Positions 13,042 through 22,854 of a DNA stretch of 64,000 bases are shown in pieces. Under the pieces are notes generated by a model. The model worked only from the letters and a program-made list of their open reading frames with translations. It was not told the DNA's origin and made no database searches. The translations under genes and the position numbers were made by a program. This DNA is from Azolla caroliniana (Eukaryota; Polypodiophyta), in contig JBHGNT010000004.1 of NCBI GenBank assembly GCA_043228905.1, positions 3,906,001 to 3,970,000 of the forward strand, read 5' to 3'. How positions within the stretch are numbered: position 1 is the first letter of the stretch; each line of letters begins with the position of its first letter.

Positions 13042-14475
13042 AGAATATCTCAAACAAGGAACTTGCCAATCGAATATAACGATCGTATTATCTCAAACAA
13101 GAAAGTTGCCGATCGTATTTACCTTGCCAGAGTCCTTTAAATTTGATGAGATATGAATTACATGAATTAGCTCTGAAGAATGGCAGCCTTAAGTCAAATT
13201 CATAGTAAGAATCAGTTAGGACCGCTACTCCCTCTTCTCGAGTTGCACCCAGGTCGTTATTAGTGTGTAAAATTAGCCGATTGTAAGCATTGCTTCATAT
13301 GGTTCTCATCACAGTTTTCACAAGAAAACCGTCAAAAAAGTCTTGATTTAAATTACCACACCTTGTTCATAAATTTTCATAGGAAAACTGAAAAGATATT
13401 TCAGGGTAAATTATCATCCCCTTTTTATATGAGTATGGCAAATCGAAGAAATGTTAAAACAAGGTGCCGATCTTTGTAAATGATGCTTTGACGTGTACAA
13501 TTTACTGTTAGGGTTTTATTTGAACTCCTAGAAAAATATGTGAGTAATCTAGAAGCACAGGTTTGCAACCTTCCACTTGTTTATCTCTAGGACTTTATTT
13601 ATGAGAGACATGGGAAATTATTGCCTACAAACAATGATTTGCATAGCACTGGTCATGATGCATTTTCGATATGCTAGTCATTAAAATGGTGTCACTACAA
13701 GTGCTAGTATCTTTTTCACCTAGCAGTCATCGATATTCAATTGGTTGTCAACATGATGCTTTGTTGAATTTCTTTAGAAAGTAAACTTGCAGATTGGTTT
13801 TGTTTTTGACATGGTGTTTTATGGTTGCTTTACTATTGAATCGAGTGATGTGTCTTGTCACCGGTTGATTCTAACTCATTGGATACATCTGAAACCTATG
13901 GTGCTTGTATAGTGTCTTGTAATTAAAAGACTCTTAGGTGACATCCTTCTTAATGACATGTATCTAGCATTATTGACATTTCATCGAGATTGATGAAATG
14001 TATCTTATTGAATTTGTCCTATTGAGACGTGGTAAAGGATTCTAATTCATTGGCTATATAGCAAGCACGATGGAAATATAGTGCATCACGTAATTGAAAG
14101 TTTGTGGGCACGTCGTTGGTGATAGAAATATAGCATTATTGACATTATTGCATTGAGATTAATGACATGAGAAATTCATGTGCAAGTCCGATTTTGCCTC
14201 GTCATAATAGAAATTATTACATTGAGGCAATAAATTTGGATGTCTTTGTAATCAACAAACTCTTTCGGTTCAAACCCAACAATAGGTAAAACCTTAATAC
14301 ATTTAATGATTGTGAGCACTTTCTAAGTTCTAGGAATGTGTTAAATGTGTTAAATATATGACATGACCATTTGTAATTTTTCTTCACCTTTTTGGATAGG
14401 TACAACGATGACAACGTTTTGAATCAGATGGATACAAGCGTCCAAGGTTGAATTTTGTCTTCCATCATTGAAGCC

Positions 14476-14645
14476 ATGGCATTGGGGTATAGTGTTGCAT
14501 GACAAAGAAATGTTAGCATGTTATTGATGGTTAGATTATGATGACCGACAAATAATCATTGTGGCATTGGGGTATAGTGTCATATGACAAAGAAGTGTTA
14601 GCATGTTATTGATGGTTAGATTATGATGACCGACAAATATTCATT
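14476..14645. repeat. 85-bp tandem duplication
   Basis: Two adjacent copies share GGCATTGGGGTATAGTGT ... GACCGACAAATA and start 85 bases apart (about 14478 and 14563). They differ at only a few positions, so the duplication is recent. No coding content. Confidence 0.85.
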
Positions 14646-15164
14646 GTGCATATTCCTAATTCATTTAATATCTTCAAAATCACGGAATCATTAACTGCTT
14701 TGGTAGATAACTGGATTTTTTGCCAAAATACTTGAAAATATGAAATTTGTCAAAATGGTGTGCAACTGTGCTAGTGTGAGTGACAAAAAGAAATTGTCGT
14801 TACAACATCGTAAGTAGTGAAAACATCAGAATAATCTTTTGTAAAAGAGGTCACATGGATGTAAGTATAGAGCAGAATACATAAAAGAACACTTAATAAA
14901 TGAAAATGTCAAGGAAATTTTTTAGCTTTACATAGAAATCAAACAATTAATTAGACAAAAATTTAAGTAGTGAATTCTCAATTATATGTAGAAATCGCAG
15001 ACTATAATATAATAAAGGTGGATGCAGATGCACGATAGTCTTATTCTTCAACCCAATACTCACCACCTTTTTTTACATGACTCTAGGTGAATGCAGAATG
15101 CATGAGGCACATATGCTTTGCCTCCCACCTCTACCTAGATGTAAAATGTCATGCGGCATCCAGG

Positions 15165-15585
15165 CCTTCTTTTCACCATTGTTTGTCTAAACCCTAATCG
15201 CAAATTATGGTTCACCTCACAAGCCATACACATCTTGGAATTAATCATATTACACAGGTATCTTTCTTTAGGTAAAGTTTGAATCACCATCTCCCATGTC
15301 TTCATGTGCTGATGCTGTTGGTCTTTTTCTTCCTACCATAAAAATTGAGGCTTTATCCATGCATTCTTTTCACCATTCTTGGTCTAAAACCCTAACAGCA
15401 AATTATGGTTCACACACCCCCTCGCAAGCTTTAAACATCTTGGAATTAATCACATTGCACAGGAAACATTCTTTAGGTAAAGTTTGGTTCGGCACATAGA
15501 ACTATCACCATCTCTTTTTAGTCTTTTCATGTGCTTCTGATGCTGTAGGTTTTTTCCTTCCTACCTTAAAAGTTGAGGCTTTCTC
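15165..15585. repeat. About 200-bp imperfect tandem duplication
   Basis: TTCTTTTCACCATT ... CTAAACCCTAA ... GCAAATTATGGTTCAC ... CATCTTGGAATTAATCA ... TTTAGGTAAAGTTTG occurs from about 15166 and again from about 15365. The downstream part, ATGTGCT..TGATGCTGT..GTTTTT..TTCCTACC, is also repeated. Several indels separate the copies, so it is older than the 85-bp duplication at 14.5 kb. Confidence 0.75.
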
Positions 15586-16317
15586 TACACAACATTGTTG
15601 TGCTCAGCTCTGCTAAAACACACTTCAAAATTGCTGTAAAAGCTGAAGCATGGCCTAAGGCAATGCCAGGTTAACAGATTCACCTTTTGCAACTAAGCAT
15701 ATATCCAAACACCTTTCATTCACTGGGGTGAAGCCATCCAACACAATCAGCATAGCTCAGATACCTAAAAATTCATAAATAAATATAGCAATACGAATTC
15801 CAGGACCAACTAAAGACAGCTCTTCTTTACTGTTGCATAACTTCCAACTCTTTTTTGTGTACATACATCTCTTTACTGGATGTAAACGTTTTGCTAAATC
15901 GTATGTGTTGCCATTTCAATCTTTATCTTCAAGTTCTTTGCAGATACAACACACAAGTGGATAATTTTGTTTTGGGAAAATAATAAATTTAAAATTGGAG
16001 CCCCACTATGTTACAAAGTTGGAAGAGAACTTCCTAGGGACCAAATGAAGTAGTAATGTATACATATAGCTTATAATTACAATATTTATACGCATTACCA
16101 GTTAGGATCCATGGAGGGATTCAGATTTCCTGAGGGATAGATTTTTACTTGCTGATTCGATTAATTATATAGATATAATGTCACGAATCGATAGCTTAAG
16201 AGTATGATTTTTTAAGAGATGAGCACCCCCATCTCTTGAGAATCAGTATACGAACCTCCCAAGGTTATATTTCTCCTTCATTAACTCCGTAGCATCAGTA
16301 TCTACACCTTAACTCTG

Positions 16318-19304
16318 TTATTCTTTGTCACAACCAAAGACTCGTTTCCTAAATAAGTCCTCCACTTTTTGTAGAGTAATAGGCTTCCTACCACCTCGAG
16401 GTCGAGAACAGAACTTCTGATCTGCCTCCAAAAAGTCACCCTAATAACAGAGCAAAAGATTTATAGTATAAATTTCTTTTCAAAAGACACAATTGAAAAC
16501 CACATAATATTATCAATGAAATGTCTTTTGTAGTTACCTCACTGTAACAGTGTTTACAAGACTTTTCATGGTTATCTCTGGTATGCCTATAGCCAAATGC
16601 TTCACAACAATCTTCAACAGTACATCGGTAATCTTTTTTACCCATATGACAAACTCGGATGTGCACTGCCAGATTTGAGCTCTGATTGGAAACAGATTGA
16701 GAACACATTGTTTTAGAGAGATCAATAGTTTGTAATTATGATTATAATGACAGAATAAGAACCTTACATTTGCATAGCTGCGAGTACATCCATCGTAAGG
16801 GCAAAATAGTCTTGGCTTAGTTTCATTGTCATCATGTGACATGAGATGCCGTTTATAACTCTTTCTCGACACAGAAGAGCCACAAATGTTACAGCCAAGA
16901 TTAGCATGGGAAGTCCGGGTATGTTCATAAAGAGCCTCTGCATTGGGAAATTTCATTCCACATCCTTCAATACAACAAAAGATATCTGCATATTGATAGC
17001 CTGGTTCCAAAACATAAAACACTTAGGTAAGTCATGATGCTAAAACAATTTGAGCATTGATATAAAGTACAGTATCTCAGCAAAGGTATAGAAATACAAT
17101 TAGTAACAACTGATCTTACCATGCTTTAACTCAAAGTGGTATTGTAGTCTGCAGGGGTAGTCAAAGGTCTTATCACAACCTTGTTCAGGGCATTTCAAGG
17201 AATTCATTTGTTTCTGCAGGACACTGCGCTGAAGATGATCACCTTTCAAGTCATGACTTCTGAGGTGTCTAAGCAAATTTGCCTTATTGGAGCATATCAT
17301 TATACATCCTGGTCTAGGGCAAAGGTGTCCAGATGATTTTTCGTGACAAAGAAGATGTCGATTGAGATGGTCCTGTCGCTTGTAAGACTTCCCACAGCCA
17401 TCTTTCGGACAATGGAAAGCCCTCTGCAAGCAAGAAAAAACATAGTTCCAACTATTTGTAAATAGTTCTCACTGTTGTTTTGTCCAGTGGGCCATAAAAC
17501 ATAGAAGCTTTCTCCATTGCAATTAGTTTCATCATCATCTGACCTTTTAATATGAATCCAAAACAAAGCCATGTGTGACCAGGACTTCCAGAGAGGTCAC
17601 CCTTCTCAGTACTAATCTGGTGCACCATATGTAACTGCTCAACATGCAAAAGCTTAATATATAGTATTCTAAAGTAATCTGTTTGATTGCAATTCTATAG
17701 CTCCCAAAGAATACCTCATCAGTGTGTGTAGCTAAATGTTGCCTCATATGAGATGCTTTCTTGGTTTCAAATCCACACTGATTACACTCGAGAAGTCCTT
17801 TATGATTTATTGCTCCTAGCTGTGGAGATGATGTTGGATGATTGCCCTCAAAGTTAGATTTACAGTGACGGTGTTCACATTCTTCCTCATTTGCTTGAGG
17901 CGGAGATGAAGAACACGATTCTCCCAGATGTTTAGATTTACATTCTTGCTGTTTGAAGAGAAACACAGATTGTAAATAAAGAATAGTAGAACAAGAAAAA
18001 TGGCATTCCTGCATTAGACCTTATCCCCTGAAGAAACAATATGCTGAAATGAGCCACGAAATACCTCATTTGAGTACATTGTATGCTGAATGTTTATTTT
18101 CTCAGCTTCTGATTGACAGAGTTTCTGTTTCTTATTCTCTTGCTGTGGAGATGATGTAGATTTCAACGAGCATTGAGATGCACATACAAACTGCAAGAAT
18201 AGGCCCGGAACATGGACTCGTGAGCAATCCAAAAGTAAAACCGGAAGAATACATGCACTTTCCCATGTCAAAACAAGGACAGTAACACAACAATCTACTG
18301 AGGGAATTTAAAAAAATACCTCATCTATGAGGTCTTTGTTAATGTGTGAAGCCTTCTGAGACTCAGACGCAGAGTGATTACACTGGATAAGGTCTTCCCA
18401 TTTCCTTGTTTCTTGATCCTGAGATGGCGATGTAGATTCTACCTCGCATGCAATCTGCTGAAAAAACTCGCTCTTTAAAATCAAATTCACACCATCAACA
18501 GACAGACATGCCAAAGATTGAACATTAAATAAAATCAAAAGCACAATCACGAAGAACTCATATTACCACGACATCTTCAGAAAGACTTACAATAAGGATC
18601 TTACTATTTCAATGTCTTTTGTATTACAGTCAAAATAAAGGTGGGGAAAGAGGCACAGGGGACAGTATCACATCCATAATTATAGCAAAAGATCCTGTTC
18701 AAACACACATTCTACATTGCAGTAAGAATATGACCGTGGAAACTGAATATTTGAGAGTCATTTCGAACCATAATAGAGAACGACATTCATAGCAAAACCA
18801 ATGCAGATATACCTATCAGGCAGACTGAGGATGAGATCAGTAAAACGTTAGAAAAGAAGTAAAGTATGCAATGGAAACGATCAGATTATCTTCAATTGGA
18901 GAAAACGAAGAAAGATGAAGCGTAGATTCATTATAAGAATCGAAAACGAATAAACCACGTATTCATTTACGATTTTAGAAAAGACCATAGAAAGCCGGCG
19001 CATTAGCTCATTCAAAATTTCAGGAAAAAAAACAGGAAATTCTGCTAATTTACTCGATTCATTCCTTCATTAATTCACCTGCGAGCTTTCGTGAGATTTC
19101 ATGTGGCTTCGCAGAGTAGAAAGCTTGGATCGGAAGCAACCACAAACTTGACACATGTATCGCCGCTTGTCTTTGCCAACGACGCAGAAGCGCGAGGAAT
19201 CCTGCGGATGGCGAAGCAGCATGTGGGACACAATGAGGGACCTCTTCGAGCGCGTCTCGCCGCATACATTGCAGAGGTATTGCCTTGTCTCGGACACAGA
19301 AGAA

Positions 19305-19345
<41 letters not shown>

Positions 19346-19399
19346 GGAAGAAGATGGTGATGATGATGATGATGGAGAGGACGAAGATGAAGAATCCAT
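16318..19399 (-). CDS. TFIIIA: Transcription factor IIIA (C2H2 zinc-finger 5S rRNA gene factor), eight coding exons
   Basis: Exons (minus strand, first to last): 19079-19399, 18320-18457, 18065-18190, 17715-17948, 17120-17423, 16768-17000, 16538-16681, 16318-16440. All have GT-AG introns and they join in frame to 540 residues. TFIIIA binds 5S rRNA genes to recruit Pol III and also binds 5S rRNA (family knowledge). C2H2 fingers are seen at residues 43-64 and 83-103 (exon 1) and 250-270 (exon 4). Exon 5 holds three more fingers, including CPKDGCGKSYKRQDHLNRH. Further fingers lie in exons 6-7. The last exon carries the plant TFIIIA tail RPRGGRKPITLQKVEDLF followed by RKRV. Exon 1 begins with a long poly-Ser run encoded by TCT/TCC repeats. 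The protein is longer than usual for plant TFIIIA because of that run, the extra finger in exon 1 and exons 2-3. The intron before exon 5 carries a 5S-rRNA-mimic segment. Confidence 0.9.
17544..17634 (-). promoter_or_regulatory. Plant 5S rRNA mimic (P5SM) cassette exon in TFIIIA pre-mRNA
   Basis: Within the intron between coding exons 4 and 5, the minus strand at 17578-17615 reads TAGTACTGAGAAGGGTGACC followed by TCTCTGGAAGTCCTGG. This closely follows the 3' half of plant 5S rRNA (TAGTACTAGGATGGGTGACC then TCCTGGGAAGTCCTCG). In land plants such a mimic exon lies at this point of TFIIIA, between the second finger and the finger with the DHLNRH motif. It controls alternative splicing through ribosomal protein L5 (established knowledge). 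Proposed exon limits, by eye: acceptor CAG before 17634 and donor AAAAG/GTCAG at 17544, giving 91 nt. Inclusion would shift the frame and reach a TAG in the next exon, as expected for a nonproductive isoform. The 5S similarity is seen directly; the boundaries are inferred. Confidence 0.82.
18320..18457 (-). other. TFIIIA exon 2: degenerate copy of finger exon 4
   Basis: The translated exon contains LIQCNHSASESQKASHINKDL then IDE, which parallels exon 4's LLECNQCGFETKKASHMRQHL then ATHTDE. The second Cys and the terminal His are lost. Exon 3 (18065-18190) shares the STSSPQQEN-like lead-in and a similar 'E/GTATT' donor but has lost the finger altogether. This points to exon duplication followed by decay with the reading frame kept. 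Confidence 0.65.
19300..19372. repeat. AGA/GGA trinucleotide repeat encoding the TFIIIA poly-Ser tract
   Basis: On the + strand, GAAGAAGAAG and GAGGAAGAA units run to about 19352, then GATGATGAT units. Read on the minus strand they give the Ser-rich N-terminus (residues 3-34) of TFIIIA. Being in-frame triplets, length changes would alter the protein without frameshift. Confidence 0.85.
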
Positions 19400-19600
19400 G
19401 GCGAGCTTCGCCTGTGGAACAGATCGAGGAGTGCAGAAAGAAGAAGGCTATGGAGGGAAGGCCTTAGGGTTTCTGCCAAATCTCTGTGGACACGTCGTGT
19501 TCACACTTGGGCCAACATCTGCTCTTTCTTGTTGGCCAAAATCGGACAACACATGGAAACCTCGAGACCCATGGAATTGTCGCCAGCAGCAGCCCCCATG

Positions 19601-19895
19601 CCATCTGTTCGATCGATCGATCGATCAATCTGTTCGTCGTGAAACCTATCTGTCTTGTCATCATCAAAACATCTCTCGGTTTCTCGTTCGGAACAGAGAA
19701 ATTTGGAAACTCTAAACCCTAAAACCTTTGTTTAGCCTCATGTGTGACTGCCATCTGTTCGATCGATCGATCCGTTCGTTGTGAAACCTATCTATTTGTC
19801 CTCGTCGAAACATCTCTCAATTTCTCGTTTGGAACGGAGAAATTTGGAAACTCTAAACCCCTAAAACCTTCTTTTTGCCTCATGTGTGCCTGCGC
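19601..19895. repeat. 150-bp tandem duplication upstream of TFIIIA
   Basis: Two copies start with CCATCTGTTCGATCGATCGA at 19601 and 19751. They continue through GTGAAACCTATCT, CATCTCTC, TTTCTCGTT, GAGAAATTTGGAAACTCTAA and GCCTCATGTGTG. The block lies 200-500 bases upstream of the TFIIIA start codon, so it may duplicate promoter sequence. It ends just before a 22-base C run at 19907-19928. Confidence 0.85.
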
Positions 19896-19906
19896 GTCCA
19901 AACGTG

Positions 19907-19928
19907 CCCCCCCCCCCCCCCCCCCCCC
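19907..19928. repeat. Poly-C run (22 bases)
   Basis: An uninterrupted C homopolymer. Similar 21-base G runs occur at 36559-36579 and 63638-63658. Such runs are unstable and often mis-sized in assemblies. Confidence 0.9.
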
Positions 19929-20329
19929 TTCAAGAGTCTGCCATGGTTCGTCAGTCGTGTTGATTTGTAAGATGGTACGCCATTTGGGATTTCTTCTTCA
20001 ATGAAGGCTCGTGTCACATTCCCTGAACTTGAGTCGGTCGTTCTGTTGTCGCGTGTTGCATGCCCGATATATGTACATTCGGAATTCACAAATTTGAATT
20101 CTGAGACGACTGACAACCATTAAGTACGCTAGGTTCCTCCCATGGATGATGGATTTTCCCACCATGTAATAAGGCGAAATGGTTTACATGAAACAAAAAA
20201 TATCCATCCCAATGTGACCACATTTTTTCAGTGAATCATCGTCCCAAGGGCGTCATGTTTAACGATGAACTACTATGTTTGTCTTTCAAATACATCTGGT
20301 TGTTTTACTAAAATACAATTATGTTTCGG

Positions 20330-21134
20330 TGTCGTGAAGCATTTGCTTCACGATAAAAAAATAAGCTTGAATATTGGATTGAGTGACATTTGAGAGACTT
20401 GAACCCATAACCTCGCACATCAAGTATGAAGTATATATAGCATTAGGATAAGTAGTTATGTTTTCATCATCATACTTATGCCATCCCTAATGATTTATTC
20501 TTGTTGACCTCAACCCACGGGGATCATTGAATCGACAGAGGTGAGACCTGTTTGGGGGGGTTCGTATATGGAACATTTGGAGATAACTCCAGGAGCGGAT
20601 CTATCTTCATAGATTAGAGCTTAGATAAGCATGATGGTTATCATGTATCACATGCATTACATGCATGCAAATCACCCTCATATCATCATATGCATGAGAG
20701 AACCTATAAAGAGAGGCAAGGAATCAAGGGATGAATCAAGGAAAAGAAGGATAAGAGAGATAGAAAATCAAATAATCAACCAAACAAGCTAGCCCATCTG
20801 GGAAGTTTATTATCTCTCAACACTTAAGTTGATGGTTCAAGCCGGAATTTGGTAGAGAAAAGTTTCATCTTGCAATCAAGCATTGTAAAGTTCGTAAAAT
20901 CTTTTATTCTTAATATAAATCATGTTCATAACTTCATATCGTATACTCTTTCATCTTAAATCATACATTGTCTCTTTCTCTTTATCTATGCTTGTCCCTC
21001 TCTCATACATTACTTTTAACTCTTCTTCTTCATATACTTAATCTTTCTAACATCGCCACAGAAGCCTTATTAAAATTTAGCCAACTCACCTTAGTCCCCG
21101 TGACCTCGCCGCACGAACCACAACTTCCCCGACA
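20330..21134 (+). mobile_element. Diverged LTR-like element related to the TGTCGTGAA family
   Basis: It begins TGTCGTGAAG like the two better copies at 25027 and 60953. In the same order it has a tRNA-like B-box in reverse (CTTGAACCCATAACC, about 20399) and the block GGTTATCATG...CACATGCATTACATGCATG...CACCCTCATAT...CATATGCATGAGAG. A TATA-type CTATAAAGAG follows at about 20705. A plausible end, CCCCGACA, is near 21134. No target-site duplication was found and the internal sequence is much diverged, so the limits are approximate. Confidence 0.45.
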
Positions 21135-22444
21135 CCTTTGACTCTTAAGAAATTATAAAAGTCTATAAACATTACGTTTATAACCTATTTACAATGTTTC
21201 TATCACTCTCCACTTTTATCAGGTGTCTTGAGTGTATCTTTTGAGATAGGATGTCTCGTTGATACTTAACAAACTTTTGTCCCGTTGTCAACCAAATATC
21301 AATTGGGGCATTGATCATTAACATAGCCAACCTTATGGCATTGATCAATCAGCCATGGACATTAAAAATCTATCTATCTTATTCGTGTGAAGTCAGTGAT
21401 TAAAGGTAAGTGCTATTTAACCAAACCCTAAACACTCCACCCTGTGTGTGTATTGTGGCGAGTTTTGTAATAGAGGTTTAGTTAACACCATTGTGAGTAA
21501 TCTCTTTTAGTTATATTGGTCTCAAATACTTAAGCCTTTCAAAGGCATTAGTTAATTTATATGCTTAAAAGAGGTGAGTAAGAGCTCGATAGATTAGGAT
21601 AAGTGATGTTAGTGGTACAAGAGTGCTCAACAACCAGTCTCGCCCAACTCACCATCAAAAGGGTGTTTGGCATTCCAAAACCCTTGACATACAATAGAGA
21701 CAAAACTCTACGAACTTGTCGTAAATAGAGTATACAACATTCCAAAAACCTCAACATACAAAGATGTGTGGTCAATGAGTACACCTTGAGTTGACACACT
21801 CTCATGAATGAGCCTTATACATATATGCTACTTTAAGAATGATTGTTTCATGTTCAATGGAGGCTAATTCTATTCATTTCAAAAGAGACCGTGTTATAGG
21901 TTTTACATTTCTAACTTATATTAATGGAGAGTTACAGATATGATATGGACATTGATCAATCCTTTCATTGGGTCTTGCTCATGGAACTAGAGCTTTACCT
22001 TCTCCATTGTCTGTTGTTATGCTCTAGTAAACACGTGTTCCCATGGAGATATTGGCACTACAAAGAGTATAGAGATATATTATCAAAGTCGAGATATATA
22101 CCAAATCATGGATTACCACATATTACGTAGAATGTTGGTGTTAATTTGTCATAGAACCACAAGAGCAAATTCTCTCATATGGTTAGGTAGTTTACATGAA
22201 AAGAAAACTTGACAAGATGTGGCCTAAACGATCTCGTAGAGCTTTCAAGGGAGCTCATATGTGCATAGATTATTAATACATAGATATGCACTTTGTGTTT
22301 TGAAGTACACATGAATATCCGTTCTCACAAAAGAGACACACATCAAGAAACTTGTGTACTTAGGTCCCAGGGGTAAATATTGGCTTTTTCATGGGCACTA
22401 AAAAAAATCCAAATCAAGGTAGTATTTGACTACTATAGTTATTG

Positions 22445-22449
22445 GAGTC
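22445..22449. repeat. Left target-site duplication of copia-1 (GAGTC)
   Basis: GAGTC immediately precedes the TGTTGAG start of the left LTR and recurs immediately after the right LTR at 28879-28883. Confidence 0.9.
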
Positions 22450-22740
22450 TGTTGAGAATCAAGCTCAACTTGGTCTAGTGTGTGAACTCACCTTGAGAGT
22501 GAAGAGACACTCAAACGGTCAAGAGTCACCATTATGTCACCACTTTGTATTCTAGCATTTAGTATGAGTCATAGAATCATATTCTATGACACATAACTTA
22601 TGAGCTTTCATATTCCCCATGCTCCATGAGGCTTGTAGTTAATGAAGAGAGAGGGTGACTACATAAAGCACCCTCCTCCCACCTTGTACAATGTTGAGTC
22701 TTTCTCCTTTGCTAATATACTTTTAACCTTGCGTATACTC

Positions 22741-22781
<41 letters not shown>

Positions 22782-22841
22782 CACACACACACAACTCACA
22801 TCTCTTCCACTTCACAAGAATCCATCTCTTGATTCTTTACA
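22450..22841 (+). repeat. 5' LTR of copia-1
   Basis: Begins TGTTGAGAATCAAGC and ends TTGATTCTTTACA. It contains a CT/CA dinucleotide run at about 22739-22795. Nearly identical to 28501-28878. The substitutions I see all carry T or A in this copy against C or G in the 3' copy, consistent with cytosine deamination. Confidence 0.95.
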
Positions 22842-22854
22842 TGGTATCAGAGTG
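22842..22854 (+). promoter_or_regulatory. Primer-binding site of copia-1
   Basis: TGGTATCAGAGTG directly follows the 5' LTR and matches the usual initiator-methionine tRNA primer site of plant copia elements. Confidence 0.9.

Larger units (their letters stand above)
13042..16317. other. Intergenic DNA between DREB2-like and TFIIIA genes
   Basis: No gene is recognised. The stretch contains two tandem duplications, listed separately (about 14476-14645 and 15165-15585). The rest is AT-rich with only short open frames. It includes the 3' flanks of both convergent genes. Confidence 0.5.

Noticed and set aside
17300-17572. Separate minus-strand protein overlapping the TFIIIA fingers
   Set aside because: It is read-through of the mimic-exon region into exon 5 in a wrong frame and ends at an early stop. 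It fits a nonproductive splice product, not a gene.
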